Positions 1-7,503 of a stretch of 64,000 nt of DNA are shown here, one piece after another. A program made the position numbers and the translations under genes. The notes under the pieces were generated by a model that made no database searches, was not told where the DNA came from, and saw nothing but the letters and a program-made list of their open reading frames with translations. Numbering within the stretch: position 1 is the first letter of the stretch; each line of letters starts with the position of its first letter. Source of the stretch: Tunturibacter psychrotolerans (lineage in GTDB: Bacteria > Acidobacteriota > Terriglobia > Terriglobales > Acidobacteriaceae); the NCBI RefSeq assembly GCF_040359615.1, contig NZ_CP132942.1, positions 3,348,001 to 3,412,000 on the forward strand. Reading direction: 5' to 3'.

Positions 1-656
1 GCCTGGACGCCAGCATTGACTAGTGCGGTGCGAGCGGCGTTGGCGCGGTTTTCGCCGAGGGCGAGGTTGTACTCGGCCGAACCACGATCGTCGCAGTAGC
101 CGCCAATAACGACCTTAATCGCGGGATGAACCGTGAGATAAGCAGCTGCCCTCGTTGTGGCGGTTACGGCGTCGGGACGGAGATCATAGCTGTCGTAGTC
201 GAAGAAGACGTCCTGAACGTTCTCGTGGAAGGCGGCGTCACTGCCCATGTCGTTATCCGCGGGCGGGGGAGCGGGGGCAACCGGAACACGCACGGTTACG
301 CGGACATTGGCTTCGGTGGTTCCGCCATCGCCTTTGGCGGTGAGATGGAAGTTTGTGGAGGTGGAGGGCGCAACCGTCTGGGTGCCGTTGATGGTCACGT
401 CCCCGATACCGTCGATGGTGGCAGAGGTCGCGTTTTGCGTTCGCCAGTTGAGGACGACGGATTGACCGAGATCGATGGTAAGCGGGTCAGCAGTAATTGT
501 GGCCGTAGGTGCGGGCGGCGGAGGAGCGGGGGCAGGACCGAGCGCGTTCGGATCGATGCCGCTGGCTTTCTTATGGCAGCCAGTAACGGCGCCAATGGAA
601 ATGAGAGTTGCTGCGATTACCAAGGTCTTGCGAATTCCTGCTTGCATTGCGTTCAT
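1..656 (-). CDS. pal: Peptidoglycan-associated lipoprotein Pal, C-terminus missing
   Basis: OmpA-family lipoprotein of the Tol-Pal complex, anchoring the outer membrane to peptidoglycan. The visible 218 residues begin with a lipoprotein signal peptide ending in the lipobox AVTGC, so the mature protein should start at the lipidated Cys 26 or so. A Pro/Ala-rich linker and an Ig-like stretch follow (about residues 40-125), which is unusual for Pal. Then comes an OmpA-like domain starting near FFDYDSYDLRPD and including GGYCDDRGSAEYNLALGENR, the peptidoglycan-binding core. The start is supported by AGGAG eight bases upstream. It is the last gene of the tolQ-tolR-tolA-tolB-pal operon, 77 bases after tolB. 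The gene runs off the window at base 1. Confidence 0.93.
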   Translation of the reverse strand, partial: MNAMQAGIRKTLVIAATLISIGAVTGCHKKASGIDPNALGPAPAPPPPAPTATITADPLTIDLGQSVVLNWRTQNATSATIDGIGDVTINGTQTVAPSTSTNFHLTAKGDGGTTEANVRVTVRVPVAPAPPPADNDMGSDAAFHENVQDVFFDYDSYDLRPDAVTATTRAAAYLTVHPAIKVVIGGYCDDRGSAEYNLALGENRANAARTALVNAGVQ

Positions 657-733
657 TTTGATATCTCCTGCTAACGGTAAGGTTTCAAAGATCTAGTTGC
701 CTGCGAAGTGGTTCCGCAGAGACGATAAACTTT

Positions 734-2104
734 TCATTTCCAACTCCAGTTGGGCATGTCTGCTCCAGCGCCTGTGAGTTCATGTTTCTGTGTGCCGTCG
801 GCGAGCATGGTCATGATCTTCATGTGAGCGGCTTTGCCATCGGGTGAGTTCGCATAGACGATGTGACGCCCGTCGGGGGACCATGAGGGGAAGTCGCAAC
901 GGCCGCCATCGTGGGTGAGCTGGATCCAACGTTTCGTGGCGATCTCCATGACGTAGATGTCTTGTCCGCCGGGAGCTCCCGGGCCGTATTTACGATCCCA
1001 GGCGAAGGTGAGGAACTGTCCGTTGGGAGACCATGAGGGTGAAGTTGCGTAACCTCCGTCGGTCATACGCTGGACGTTGGAGCCGTCGATGTCCATGACG
1101 TAGAGCTGAGGAAGATTGGTGCGGCCACTGATCCAGGCGATCTGCGATCCAGTGCGTGGATTGAAGACGGGTGAGACATCGGGGCCGCGAAAGCTGGTGA
1201 TGCGGCGTGGCAGGGTGCCGTTGGCGTCAGAGATCCAGATCTCGGGATCACCGCTGCGCGAAGAGGAGTAAGCAATGTCCTTGCCGTTGGGCGACCATGC
1301 GGGAGAGAGGTTGGTTCCACCCACAGAGGCGAAGTTGACCATGCGGTTGAGGACCAGGGAGTACATCCGGATCTGAAAGCCGTCGTGGCCGAGCGATGAG
1401 AATGCGAGGCGTGAGTTGTCCGGCGAGATGCGAGGGGAGATGGAGACTGTACCGAGATGAGTGATAGCGTGCTGGTTGGCGCCGTCGTAGTCCATCTGCC
1501 AGATCTCTTTGTTCGCGCCTGTGAGCTTGACGTAGAAGATCTTCGATTCGGCGATGCCCTGACTGCCTCCGCTGAGACGGAAGATAATCTCGTCGGCAAA
1601 GCGGTGTGCGATCTGGCGGGCAGAATCGTCGCTTGCGTCTTCGTTGTACTGCTTGGCGAGTACTTGCGGGTATTGGAGATTTTTCGCGTCGAAGAGGAAG
1701 CCGTTGCAGATGATCTTGCTGCCCTGAACGCTGAAGTTGCCGAAGGCAACCATCGCGGCGGAGGTTGGCGCGTCGGCCCACTGTTGAATTTTGATTTCTG
1801 CGGGGGCGCCTGGAATGGCTTGCGGCAGGAGACTTTTGGAGACGATGTCGAAGATGCCTGCGTTGCTGAGGTCTGCGAACAAGGTCGTGTCGAAGGTGTG
1901 TTTGAAGGCCGTGGTTTGGGGATCAGCGGATGTGGGCTTGAAGTCAGCGACGGCTATGCGAATGTTAGAGACACCGCTGGACGTCTCGGTCTTAAAGCCT
2001 TCTTGCGCATGCAGAGCGGAGGCGCCGGCAAGTAGGAGAAGAAGAGTTTCAAGACATCCAATGTAAGCGCGCCAAAGGAAGTTCGTTCGTTTCTGTCTAA
2101 GCAT
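734..2104 (-). CDS. tolB: Tol-Pal system beta-propeller protein TolB
   Basis: Periplasmic TolB, which binds Pal and links the inner-membrane TolQRA motor to the outer membrane. A signal peptide ends near ALHAQ. An N-terminal alpha/beta domain follows, then a C-terminal six-bladed propeller recognisable from repeated blade motifs (SPDNSRLAFSS, SPNGKDIAYSS, NPRTGSQIAWIS, SPNGQFLTFAWD, SPDGRHIVYAN). About 456 residues, near the family norm. The ATG at 2104 is preferred because it places the signal peptide normally; a TTG at 2125 is also open but has no ribosome-binding site. It lies between tolA and pal in the operon. Confidence 0.93.
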   Translation of the reverse strand: MLRQKRTNFLWRAYIGCLETLLLLLAGASALHAQEGFKTETSSGVSNIRIAVADFKPTSADPQTTAFKHTFDTTLFADLSNAGIFDIVSKSLLPQAIPGAPAEIKIQQWADAPTSAAMVAFGNFSVQGSKIICNGFLFDAKNLQYPQVLAKQYNEDASDDSARQIAHRFADEIIFRLSGGSQGIAESKIFYVKLTGANKEIWQMDYDGANQHAITHLGTVSISPRISPDNSRLAFSSLGHDGFQIRMYSLVLNRMVNFASVGGTNLSPAWSPNGKDIAYSSSRSGDPEIWISDANGTLPRRITSFRGPDVSPVFNPRTGSQIAWISGRTNLPQLYVMDIDGSNVQRMTDGGYATSPSWSPNGQFLTFAWDRKYGPGAPGGQDIYVMEIATKRWIQLTHDGGRCDFPSWSPDGRHIVYANSPDGKAAHMKIMTMLADGTQKHELTGAGADMPNWSWK

Positions 2105-2201
2105 TCTGTTCCATGTTAGACGCAAAGTGGGCTATCTGGGGTGTCTTGTCGCAGATGTAGAGGGGAATCAAGGAAAATACTCAGCGAAAAACGAAGATAT
2201 T

Positions 2202-2999
2202 TCATTGGGGATGCAGGTGAAAGGTGTATTCGACGGTGATGTGATCGCCTTGCGGCAGCGGACCGAAGCCGTCGACACGCTGGACGGCGCGCATGGCAGA
2301 GGTATCGAGCGTAGGAGAACCGCTGGGGGTTTCGACACGAGCGTTTGAGGGGACGCCTTCCCGGTTGATGTCGAAGATGATGGTGGTGCTCTTGCCGATG
2401 GAAGTGCGCGGGTCGGCCTCCGCGGTGTACCAGTTCTGGGCGACCTTACTGTTGACGATGTTGACGTAGTAGGCGAAGCGCTGACCAAAGGTGCGGTCTT
2501 CCACGGAGACGCTGGCGGTGCCGTTTTTCACCTCGAGGGTTGACTGAGCGATACGAACCCCTGCTGTCTCTCCTGTGACTGCCTTCGTCGGTGGAGGGGT
2601 GACGGGCTGAACGTGTTTGGGCGGCGCGGGTGTGGGCTTGTCGGCTGTCTTGATTGGCTTGGTGATTTTTTCCGGGATCGCGACTTCGTTGGGTGCTGGC
2701 GGAGGCTCGGTTCGTTCTTTGGTGATGACGGGAGCGGGACTTGGAGCTTCGGATGTGAGGACGCCTGTATCGAGCGTGCGCTGTGTGGGCGGAAGAGGGA
2801 GTGAGGAGACCATGGTGGCCTGAATGGCTCCGGCGTTGGATGCGTTCTCGCCCCAGTCGTGGCCCCTGGTGTGGAAGAGAAAGGCCCAGCCGAGGATTGC
2901 GGCGGCGATGAGACCGTGAAACACGATCGAGCCGACGAAGTTCGCGCCAAGCTTGTCGTCGTTGTCGCTGTGGCGGTCGAATGTGAGAGTCGTGGCTAT
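2202..2999 (-). CDS. TolA/TonB-type energy-transducing protein, non-AUG start suspected
   Basis: Inner-membrane protein that couples the TolQR/ExbBD motor to the outer membrane. It shows a short cytoplasmic N-terminus, one membrane helix (about residues 20-38, FHGLIAAAILGWAFLF), a Pro/Lys-rich periplasmic linker, and a C-terminal TonB/TolA domain (from about residue 185, with KSTTIIFDINREGVPSNARV). Between tolR and tolB it most likely serves as TolA. No ATG, GTG or TTG start fits: the frame reads through ATA at 2999, five bases after an ideal AGGAGG that overlaps the tolR stop. The nearest in-frame AUG (3104) lies deep inside tolR and would add 35 residues of out-of-frame tolR sequence. ATA is taken as the probable start, or the base is an error. 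Confidence 0.85.
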   Translation of the reverse strand: MATTLTFDRHSDNDDKLGANFVGSIVFHGLIAAAILGWAFLFHTRGHDWGENASNAGAIQATMVSSLPLPPTQRTLDTGVLTSEAPSPAPVITKERTEPPPAPNEVAIPEKITKPIKTADKPTPAPPKHVQPVTPPPTKAVTGETAGVRIAQSTLEVKNGTASVSVEDRTFGQRFAYYVNIVNSKVAQNWYTAEADPRTSIGKSTTIIFDINREGVPSNARVETPSGSPTLDTSAMRAVQRVDGFGPLPQGDHITVEYTFHLHPQ

Positions 3000-3009
3000 G
3001 TCACCCTCC

Positions 3010-3423
3010 TCACTTTTGGATCGGCTGGGTGACGATGCTGATGTTGGTAATGCCGGCTTGCTTGACGGCATCCATGACGGAGGCGAAGGCGCCAAAGGGC
3101 ACACGCTCGTCGGCTCGCAGGTAGATGATGCGCTTGGAGGGCTCGGCTTTGCCGGTGGATCTCAGGAGCGTGGGGAGTTCATTGACGTTGACGGGCTTGT
3201 CCTGCAGGAAGACGTTCTGCTCGCGGTCGATGGTGACGACCATGCGCTCTTCGGTGAGTTGATTTACAGAGCGCGTTTTGGGAATCGCGACTTCTACCCC
3301 GGACTGCAAGACGGGTGCGGTGAGCATGAAGATGAGCAGGAGCACGAGAACGACGTCGACCAGCGGAGTGATGTTGATCTCGGCGAGCGCGGTCTGGGTG
3401 TGCCCTTTTGTTGAGAAGGCCAT
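3010..3423 (-). CDS. tolR: Biopolymer transport protein ExbD/TolR
   Basis: Inner-membrane component of the proton-driven Tol (or Ton) motor. 137 residues, one membrane helix (about 20-42) beginning with the family signature INITPLVDVVLVLLLIFML, whose Asp 23 is the expected proton-carrying residue, followed by a periplasmic domain. It starts two bases after the tolQ stop with AGGAGG inside the end of tolQ, so translation is probably coupled. It is followed by tolA, tolB and pal, which favours the TolR over the ExbD role. Confidence 0.92.
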   Translation of the reverse strand: MAFSTKGHTQTALAEINITPLVDVVLVLLLIFMLTAPVLQSGVEVAIPKTRSVNQLTEERMVVTIDREQNVFLQDKPVNVNELPTLLRSTGKAEPSKRIIYLRADERVPFGAFASVMDAVKQAGITNISIVTQPIQK

Positions 3424-3425
3424 TT

Positions 3426-4214
3426 TTAGAAGGTCCTCCTACGCACTTCCTCCGGTTGCTGCTGCTGTTGCGACGGGCTAGGCGGACTGACCATGGCAGC
3501 GTTTTCGATGGCGTTGAGAAGTTCGCGGCCGAAGTCGTCCATGCGGGCGGCGAATTCGCGCAGGCGTGCGGTGAGTTGGTTGTAGCCGACTACGGCCGGG
3601 ATCGCGACGACGAGGCCAGCTGCAGTGGTGATCAGGGCTTCTGAGATACCAGGGGCAACGGCGCGGAGGGTTGCTGCGCCTGCAGTGCCGAGGCCGTGGA
3701 AGGCGTCGATGATGCCCATAACGGTGCCGAAGAGGCCGATGAAGGGGGCGATGGCGGCGATGGTGGCGAGCCATGTCATGCGGCTCTCCATGGAGGTGAG
3801 GGCTTCGCTGGAGGCGGTTTGCGCGGCGCGTTCGAGTGCAACGGGGTTGCGGGGAAGTCCGCGTCCGCCATTCTGACGCTGGTATTCATCGTGAATCTCA
3901 GTGAAGACGGCGACCAGCGGGCTGGGTTTGAACTGGTCGGCTACAGCCGCGATCTCGCTGAGGCGAGTCGATTTGCGAAAGGCGCGGAGGAAGCGCTGGC
4001 TCTGAGTATGAGCCCTGCTGAAGCTGGACCATTTTGAGAACATGATGGTCCAGGACAAGATGCTGGCTAGAAGCAGGATAATCAGGACAGCGAAGGCGAC
4101 GGGGCCGCTGTTGTGAATCATCTCCACGAGAGCGCTGCTGTTGGCGGCCACGGGGGGCGCGGCAGAGGGGTCTTCCTGGAGGAAATACGTTGCAAAAGCG
4201 AGGGTACAAACCAT
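3426..4214 (-). CDS. tolQ: MotA/TolQ/ExbB proton channel family protein
   Basis: Proton-channel subunit of the Tol motor, the first gene of the Tol-Pal operon. 262 residues with an N-terminal hydrophobic segment, a first full membrane helix at about 38-60 (FAVLIILLLASILSWTIMF), a long cytoplasmic loop, and two C-terminal helices carrying the conserved TIAAIAPFIGLFGTVMGII and ITTAAGLVVAIPAVVGYN. The C-terminus is Gln/Pro-rich and contains the ribosome-binding site of tolR. The gene is divergent from recN across 166 bases. Confidence 0.92.
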   Translation of the reverse strand: MVCTLAFATYFLQEDPSAAPPVAANSSALVEMIHNSGPVAFAVLIILLLASILSWTIMFSKWSSFSRAHTQSQRFLRAFRKSTRLSEIAAVADQFKPSPLVAVFTEIHDEYQRQNGGRGLPRNPVALERAAQTASSEALTSMESRMTWLATIAAIAPFIGLFGTVMGIIDAFHGLGTAGAATLRAVAPGISEALITTAAGLVVAIPAVVGYNQLTARLREFAARMDDFGRELLNAIENAAMVSPPSPSQQQQQPEEVRRRTF

Positions 4215-4380
4215 AGTTGTTGTCCACCAGAGGTTAGTGTAAATCGTGGTTGGGGGAAATGAGGCAGGGAATCAGGCTGGGGCATCCGCTGTGGTGCGGC
4301 GTTGTGGCCCATTTTGCGTGCAAGTGATGGTTCACGGAGAGGTTTGCTATTCTCGCGATACTGGTTGCCTGGGGATTTTT

Positions 4381-6069
4381 ATGCTGCTGGAGTTGCGCGC
4401 GGAAAACTATGCTGTGATCGACCGTGCGGTCGCTACGTTCGGGACCGGCCTTAATTTGCTGACCGGCGAGACTGGCGCAGGGAAGTCGATTTTGATCGAT
4501 GCTCTGGCGCTGCTGCTTGGTGGGAAGGCGTCGACGGACTTCGTTCGTCACGGAGAAGAGAAGGCGGTGGTTGGGTGCGTCTTCGAGCTAACGCCGGGTG
4601 CGGCAGCGATTCTTGAGGCGAATGGGATCGATTCCGAGTCGGATCATCTTTTGCTGCGGCGAGAGATATTGGCCAACGGCAAAGGGCGGGTGTTTGTTAA
4701 CAATCAGCCGGCAACGGTAGGGGTTTTGCGGCAGCTCGCGCCTGAGCTTGCGCTGGTTCACTCGCAAGGGGAGACGATGGGGTCGTTCGACCAGACACAG
4801 CAGCGGACTCTGCTGGATCGCTTTGGCGGAGTGAATGTCGACGGTGTGGCGGAGGCTTTTGCTGCCTGGCGAGCGACTACTGACAAGTTAGCCGAATTGC
4901 AGTCGGCCGAACAGGATCGTCTCAGGATGGCGGATCTTTGGCGATTTCAGAGTAAGGAGATCGACGCCGCCGGGTTGAGTGCGGAGGATGAAGATGCTCA
5001 GCTTGAGGCTGAGAAACGGGTGTTGGGGAATGCGGAGAAGCTGTACACAGCTGCGATGAGCGCGCATGAGCTGTTGTATGAGTCGGAGAGCTCCGCGGAG
5101 AGTGCGCTGGGCGCGGCGTTGAAGCATGTAGAGGAGTTGGCGCGGTATGACGCGCGGTTTCAGGAGCCTGCGCAACAATTGGCCGCGGCAAAGGCGATTG
5201 TTGAAGATGTCGATGCTGAGGTGAGGGACTTTGCTGATAATGTTCACGCTGCGCCGGGACGATTAGAAGAGATCGAAGATCGGCTGGCGGCGCTAGATCG
5301 GCTGAAGCGGAAGTACGGGCAGACGTTGAAGGAGGTCATCGACTTTGGGGCGGAGGCGGCGCGACAGTTGGCCGAGGTTGAGAATCGTGATGCTCTGCTG
5401 GTTGAACTAAAGGCGCAGCAGGAGCGGGATGCGGATGCCTACAAAAATGTAGCGGCGAAGTTGACGGGGGGTCGTGCGGAGGCGGCGAAGCGGCTTGAAA
5501 AATTGGCCGAGGCGCAGATTAACGACCTTGCTATGAGCACGCGGTTTCATGTTCGTGTGACGGCGGAGAAGGCTTCAGAGAGTTGGACAGCACATGGGTG
5601 GGATCAGGTGGAGTGTTTGATTGCGACCAATGCCGGAGAGCCGATGAAGCCTCTGCATGAGATCGCTTCGGGTGGCGAGATGTCGCGCGTGATGCTGGCG
5701 CTGAAGGTAACCGTAGAAGAAGCGGGGTCTGGTGGGCGCAAGAAGAAGACGGTGCTTCCGCGGACGCTGGTCTTTGATGAGATCGATATCGGCATCGGGG
5801 GACGAGCTGCGGAGGCAGTTGGGAGAAAGCTGAAGACGTTGTCCAAAGGTCAGCAGGTGCTGTGCATTACGCATCTACCTCAGATTGCGGCGTTTGGAGA
5901 TCAGCACTTCCTGATTGAAAAGACTGAAAGAAAGGGGCGTACGCAGACTGAGGTGCGTCGCATGGAAGATTCTGAGAGAACGCAGGAGATTGCGCGCATG
6001 TTGAGTGGGGCGAAGTTGACGGAGACGAGCCTTAAGCACGCGGAGCATCTGCTGGAGAGCAGTCGATAG
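4381..6069 (+). CDS. recN: DNA repair protein RecN
   Basis: SMC-like ATPase of double-strand-break repair. 562 residues, close to the family norm. Walker A GETGAGKS is at 29-36; long coiled-coil arms follow; the ABC signature ASGGEMSRVMLALK is near 427 and Walker B LVFDEIDIGIGG near 463, followed by the ITHLPQIAAFGD switch region. An upstream extension of the frame exists, but MLLELRAENYAVID is the typical RecN start and GGGG lies just before it. Stands alone, divergent from tolQ. Confidence 0.95.
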   Translation: MLLELRAENYAVIDRAVATFGTGLNLLTGETGAGKSILIDALALLLGGKASTDFVRHGEEKAVVGCVFELTPGAAAILEANGIDSESDHLLLRREILANGKGRVFVNNQPATVGVLRQLAPELALVHSQGETMGSFDQTQQRTLLDRFGGVNVDGVAEAFAAWRATTDKLAELQSAEQDRLRMADLWRFQSKEIDAAGLSAEDEDAQLEAEKRVLGNAEKLYTAAMSAHELLYESESSAESALGAALKHVEELARYDARFQEPAQQLAAAKAIVEDVDAEVRDFADNVHAAPGRLEEIEDRLAALDRLKRKYGQTLKEVIDFGAEAARQLAEVENRDALLVELKAQQERDADAYKNVAAKLTGGRAEAAKRLEKLAEAQINDLAMSTRFHVRVTAEKASESWTAHGWDQVECLIATNAGEPMKPLHEIASGGEMSRVMLALKVTVEEAGSGGRKKKTVLPRTLVFDEIDIGIGGRAAEAVGRKLKTLSKGQQVLCITHLPQIAAFGDQHFLIEKTERKGRTQTEVRRMEDSERTQEIARMLSGAKLTETSLKHAEHLLESSR

Positions 6070-6148
6070 ATCTCCAGCACACATCCTGTAAGCGCAGATC
6101 GGCATCCGAAGAGGCTGCAGCAGGAAGCTGTCTTTGGGAGATGTGAAC

Positions 6149-6304
6149 ATGTCGAATAACACCAATAAGTGCGCGATGAAGGGCTGCCTTTGTAATGTAG
6201 CCGATGGTCAGAAGTTTTGTTCAGCCTACTGTGAGGCCGCGAAGGGTGAGACTAAGCTTCAATGTGACTGTGGACATCCAGCTTGCGCCGCTCAAAAACT
6301 TTAG
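6149..6304 (+). CDS. Small cysteine-rich metallothionein-like protein
   Basis: A 51-residue protein with eight cysteines (positions 8, 13, 15, 24, 28, 39, 41, 46) and one histidine (43). The patterns CLCNVADGQKFCSAYC and CDCGHPAC match the layout of bacterial SmtA-type metallothioneins, which bind zinc, cadmium or copper through Cys clusters and a His in the CGHxxC part. A GGGAG ribosome-binding site sits eight bases before the ATG. It lies alone between recN and ispH. No metal-responsive regulator is adjacent, and the link to metal storage is inferred from the Cys pattern alone. Confidence 0.8.
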   Translation: MSNNTNKCAMKGCLCNVADGQKFCSAYCEAAKGETKLQCDCGHPACAAQKL

Positions 6305-6422
6305 TCTGCCGGGGGCAGGGGCGCGTTTCCGGGATGCTTTAGGTTACAAAAAGACTCCACTATTGTGCGAGATTTGTGTCTTTCTCAGCCTAGAATGTTG
6401 CACCTAGGATGGTTCAATTCTG

Positions 6423-6451
6423 TTCCGATACGGGTTTGAACGCGGTATACT
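6423..6451 (+). promoter_or_regulatory. Candidate ispH promoter with -10 seven bases before the start codon
   Basis: TATACT at 6446-6451 is a strong -10. A weak TTCCGA (6423-6428) lies 17 bases upstream as the -35. Transcription should begin at or within a base or two of the GTG start at 6459, so the mRNA may be leaderless. Confidence 0.5.
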
Positions 6452-6458
6452 GGGAGAC

Positions 6459-7472
6459 GTGACTACAACCACCCTTGACCACGCTGCTGTAGCCGGAAGC
6501 GGCACCGAAACGAAAACTAAACGGGTTCTCCTTCTCAAGCCGCGCGGCTTCTGTGCCGGCGTCGTGCGTGCGATCGATATCGTTCAGATTGCGCTGGAGA
6601 CTTTTGGCGCTCCCATCTACGTTCGCAAAGAGATCGTTCATAACAGCTATGTTGTGACCGACCTCGCCAAGAAAGGTGCAATCTTTGTCAACGAGTTGGA
6701 TGAGGTGCCGGAGGGGGCGCGGGTAATTTACTCGGCTCATGGAGTTTCGCCGGCTGTTCGTGACCGGGCGAAGGAACGCGGTCTGAAGGTCGTCGATGCA
6801 ACTTGCCCGCTGGTGACAAAGGTTCACGTAGAAGCGATCAAGTTTGCCAAGCAGGGGTACTCGCTGGTGCTGATCGGACATCGCGATCATGATGAGATTG
6901 AGGGCACTCAAGGTGAGGCGCCCGATGTGACGCAGGTAGTGTCGACGGTTCAGGAAGTTGCCGATCTGGTTGTGCCGGATCCGAATCGTGTGGCGTATCT
7001 GACGCAGACGACCTTGTCGCTCGACGAGGCCAGGGACATGATTCAGGCGCTCAAGAACAAGTTTCCGAACATCGTGGGACCACATTCGCAGGATATCTGC
7101 TACGCGACGGAGAATCGCCAGGTTGCAGTGAAGAACGTAGCTCATGGCGCGGATCTGGTGCTGGTCGTCGGATCGACGAATAGCTCTAACTCCAACCGCC
7201 TGGTGGAAGTTTCGAAGAACCTGGATACGAATTCGTATCTCATCGACACGGCGGATGCTATTCGTCCGGAGTGGCTCAATGGTGTCGATACGGTTGCTGT
7301 GACGGCAGGTGCTTCTGCTCCTGAGGTTCTGGTGAAGGATGTAGTCGAGTATCTGCAGTCGATGGGCTATGGTTCGGTCGATGAAGTTGAAGTGATGCCA
7401 GAGAACGTGCGCTTTGGTCTGCCGCCAGAGATTGTTCAGGCGATTGCATCTGCTCCACCAGTAAATCGGTAA
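6459..7472 (+). CDS. ispH: 4-hydroxy-3-methylbut-2-enyl diphosphate reductase IspH (LytB)
   Basis: Iron-sulfur enzyme of the last step of the MEP pathway, making IPP and DMAPP. 337 residues. The N-terminal extension of about 22 residues precedes the canonical KRVLLLKPRGFCAGVVRAID, which contains the first cluster Cys. The second and third are in VDATCPLVTKVH and DICYATENRQ, and the SAHGVSP and TLS segments are present. It starts at GTG with GGGAG close by. It heads the hopanoid operon, 31 bases before shc, supplying precursor to the pathway that follows. Confidence 0.95.
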   Translation: MTTTTLDHAAVAGSGTETKTKRVLLLKPRGFCAGVVRAIDIVQIALETFGAPIYVRKEIVHNSYVVTDLAKKGAIFVNELDEVPEGARVIYSAHGVSPAVRDRAKERGLKVVDATCPLVTKVHVEAIKFAKQGYSLVLIGHRDHDEIEGTQGEAPDVTQVVSTVQEVADLVVPDPNRVAYLTQTTLSLDEARDMIQALKNKFPNIVGPHSQDICYATENRQVAVKNVAHGADLVLVVGSTNSSNSNRLVEVSKNLDTNSYLIDTADAIRPEWLNGVDTVAVTAGASAPEVLVKDVVEYLQSMGYGSVDEVEVMPENVRFGLPPEIVQAIASAPPVNR

Positions 7473-7503
7473 CGAGAGCCGTAGAACAGAGAGTTTGTTT
7501 TTC

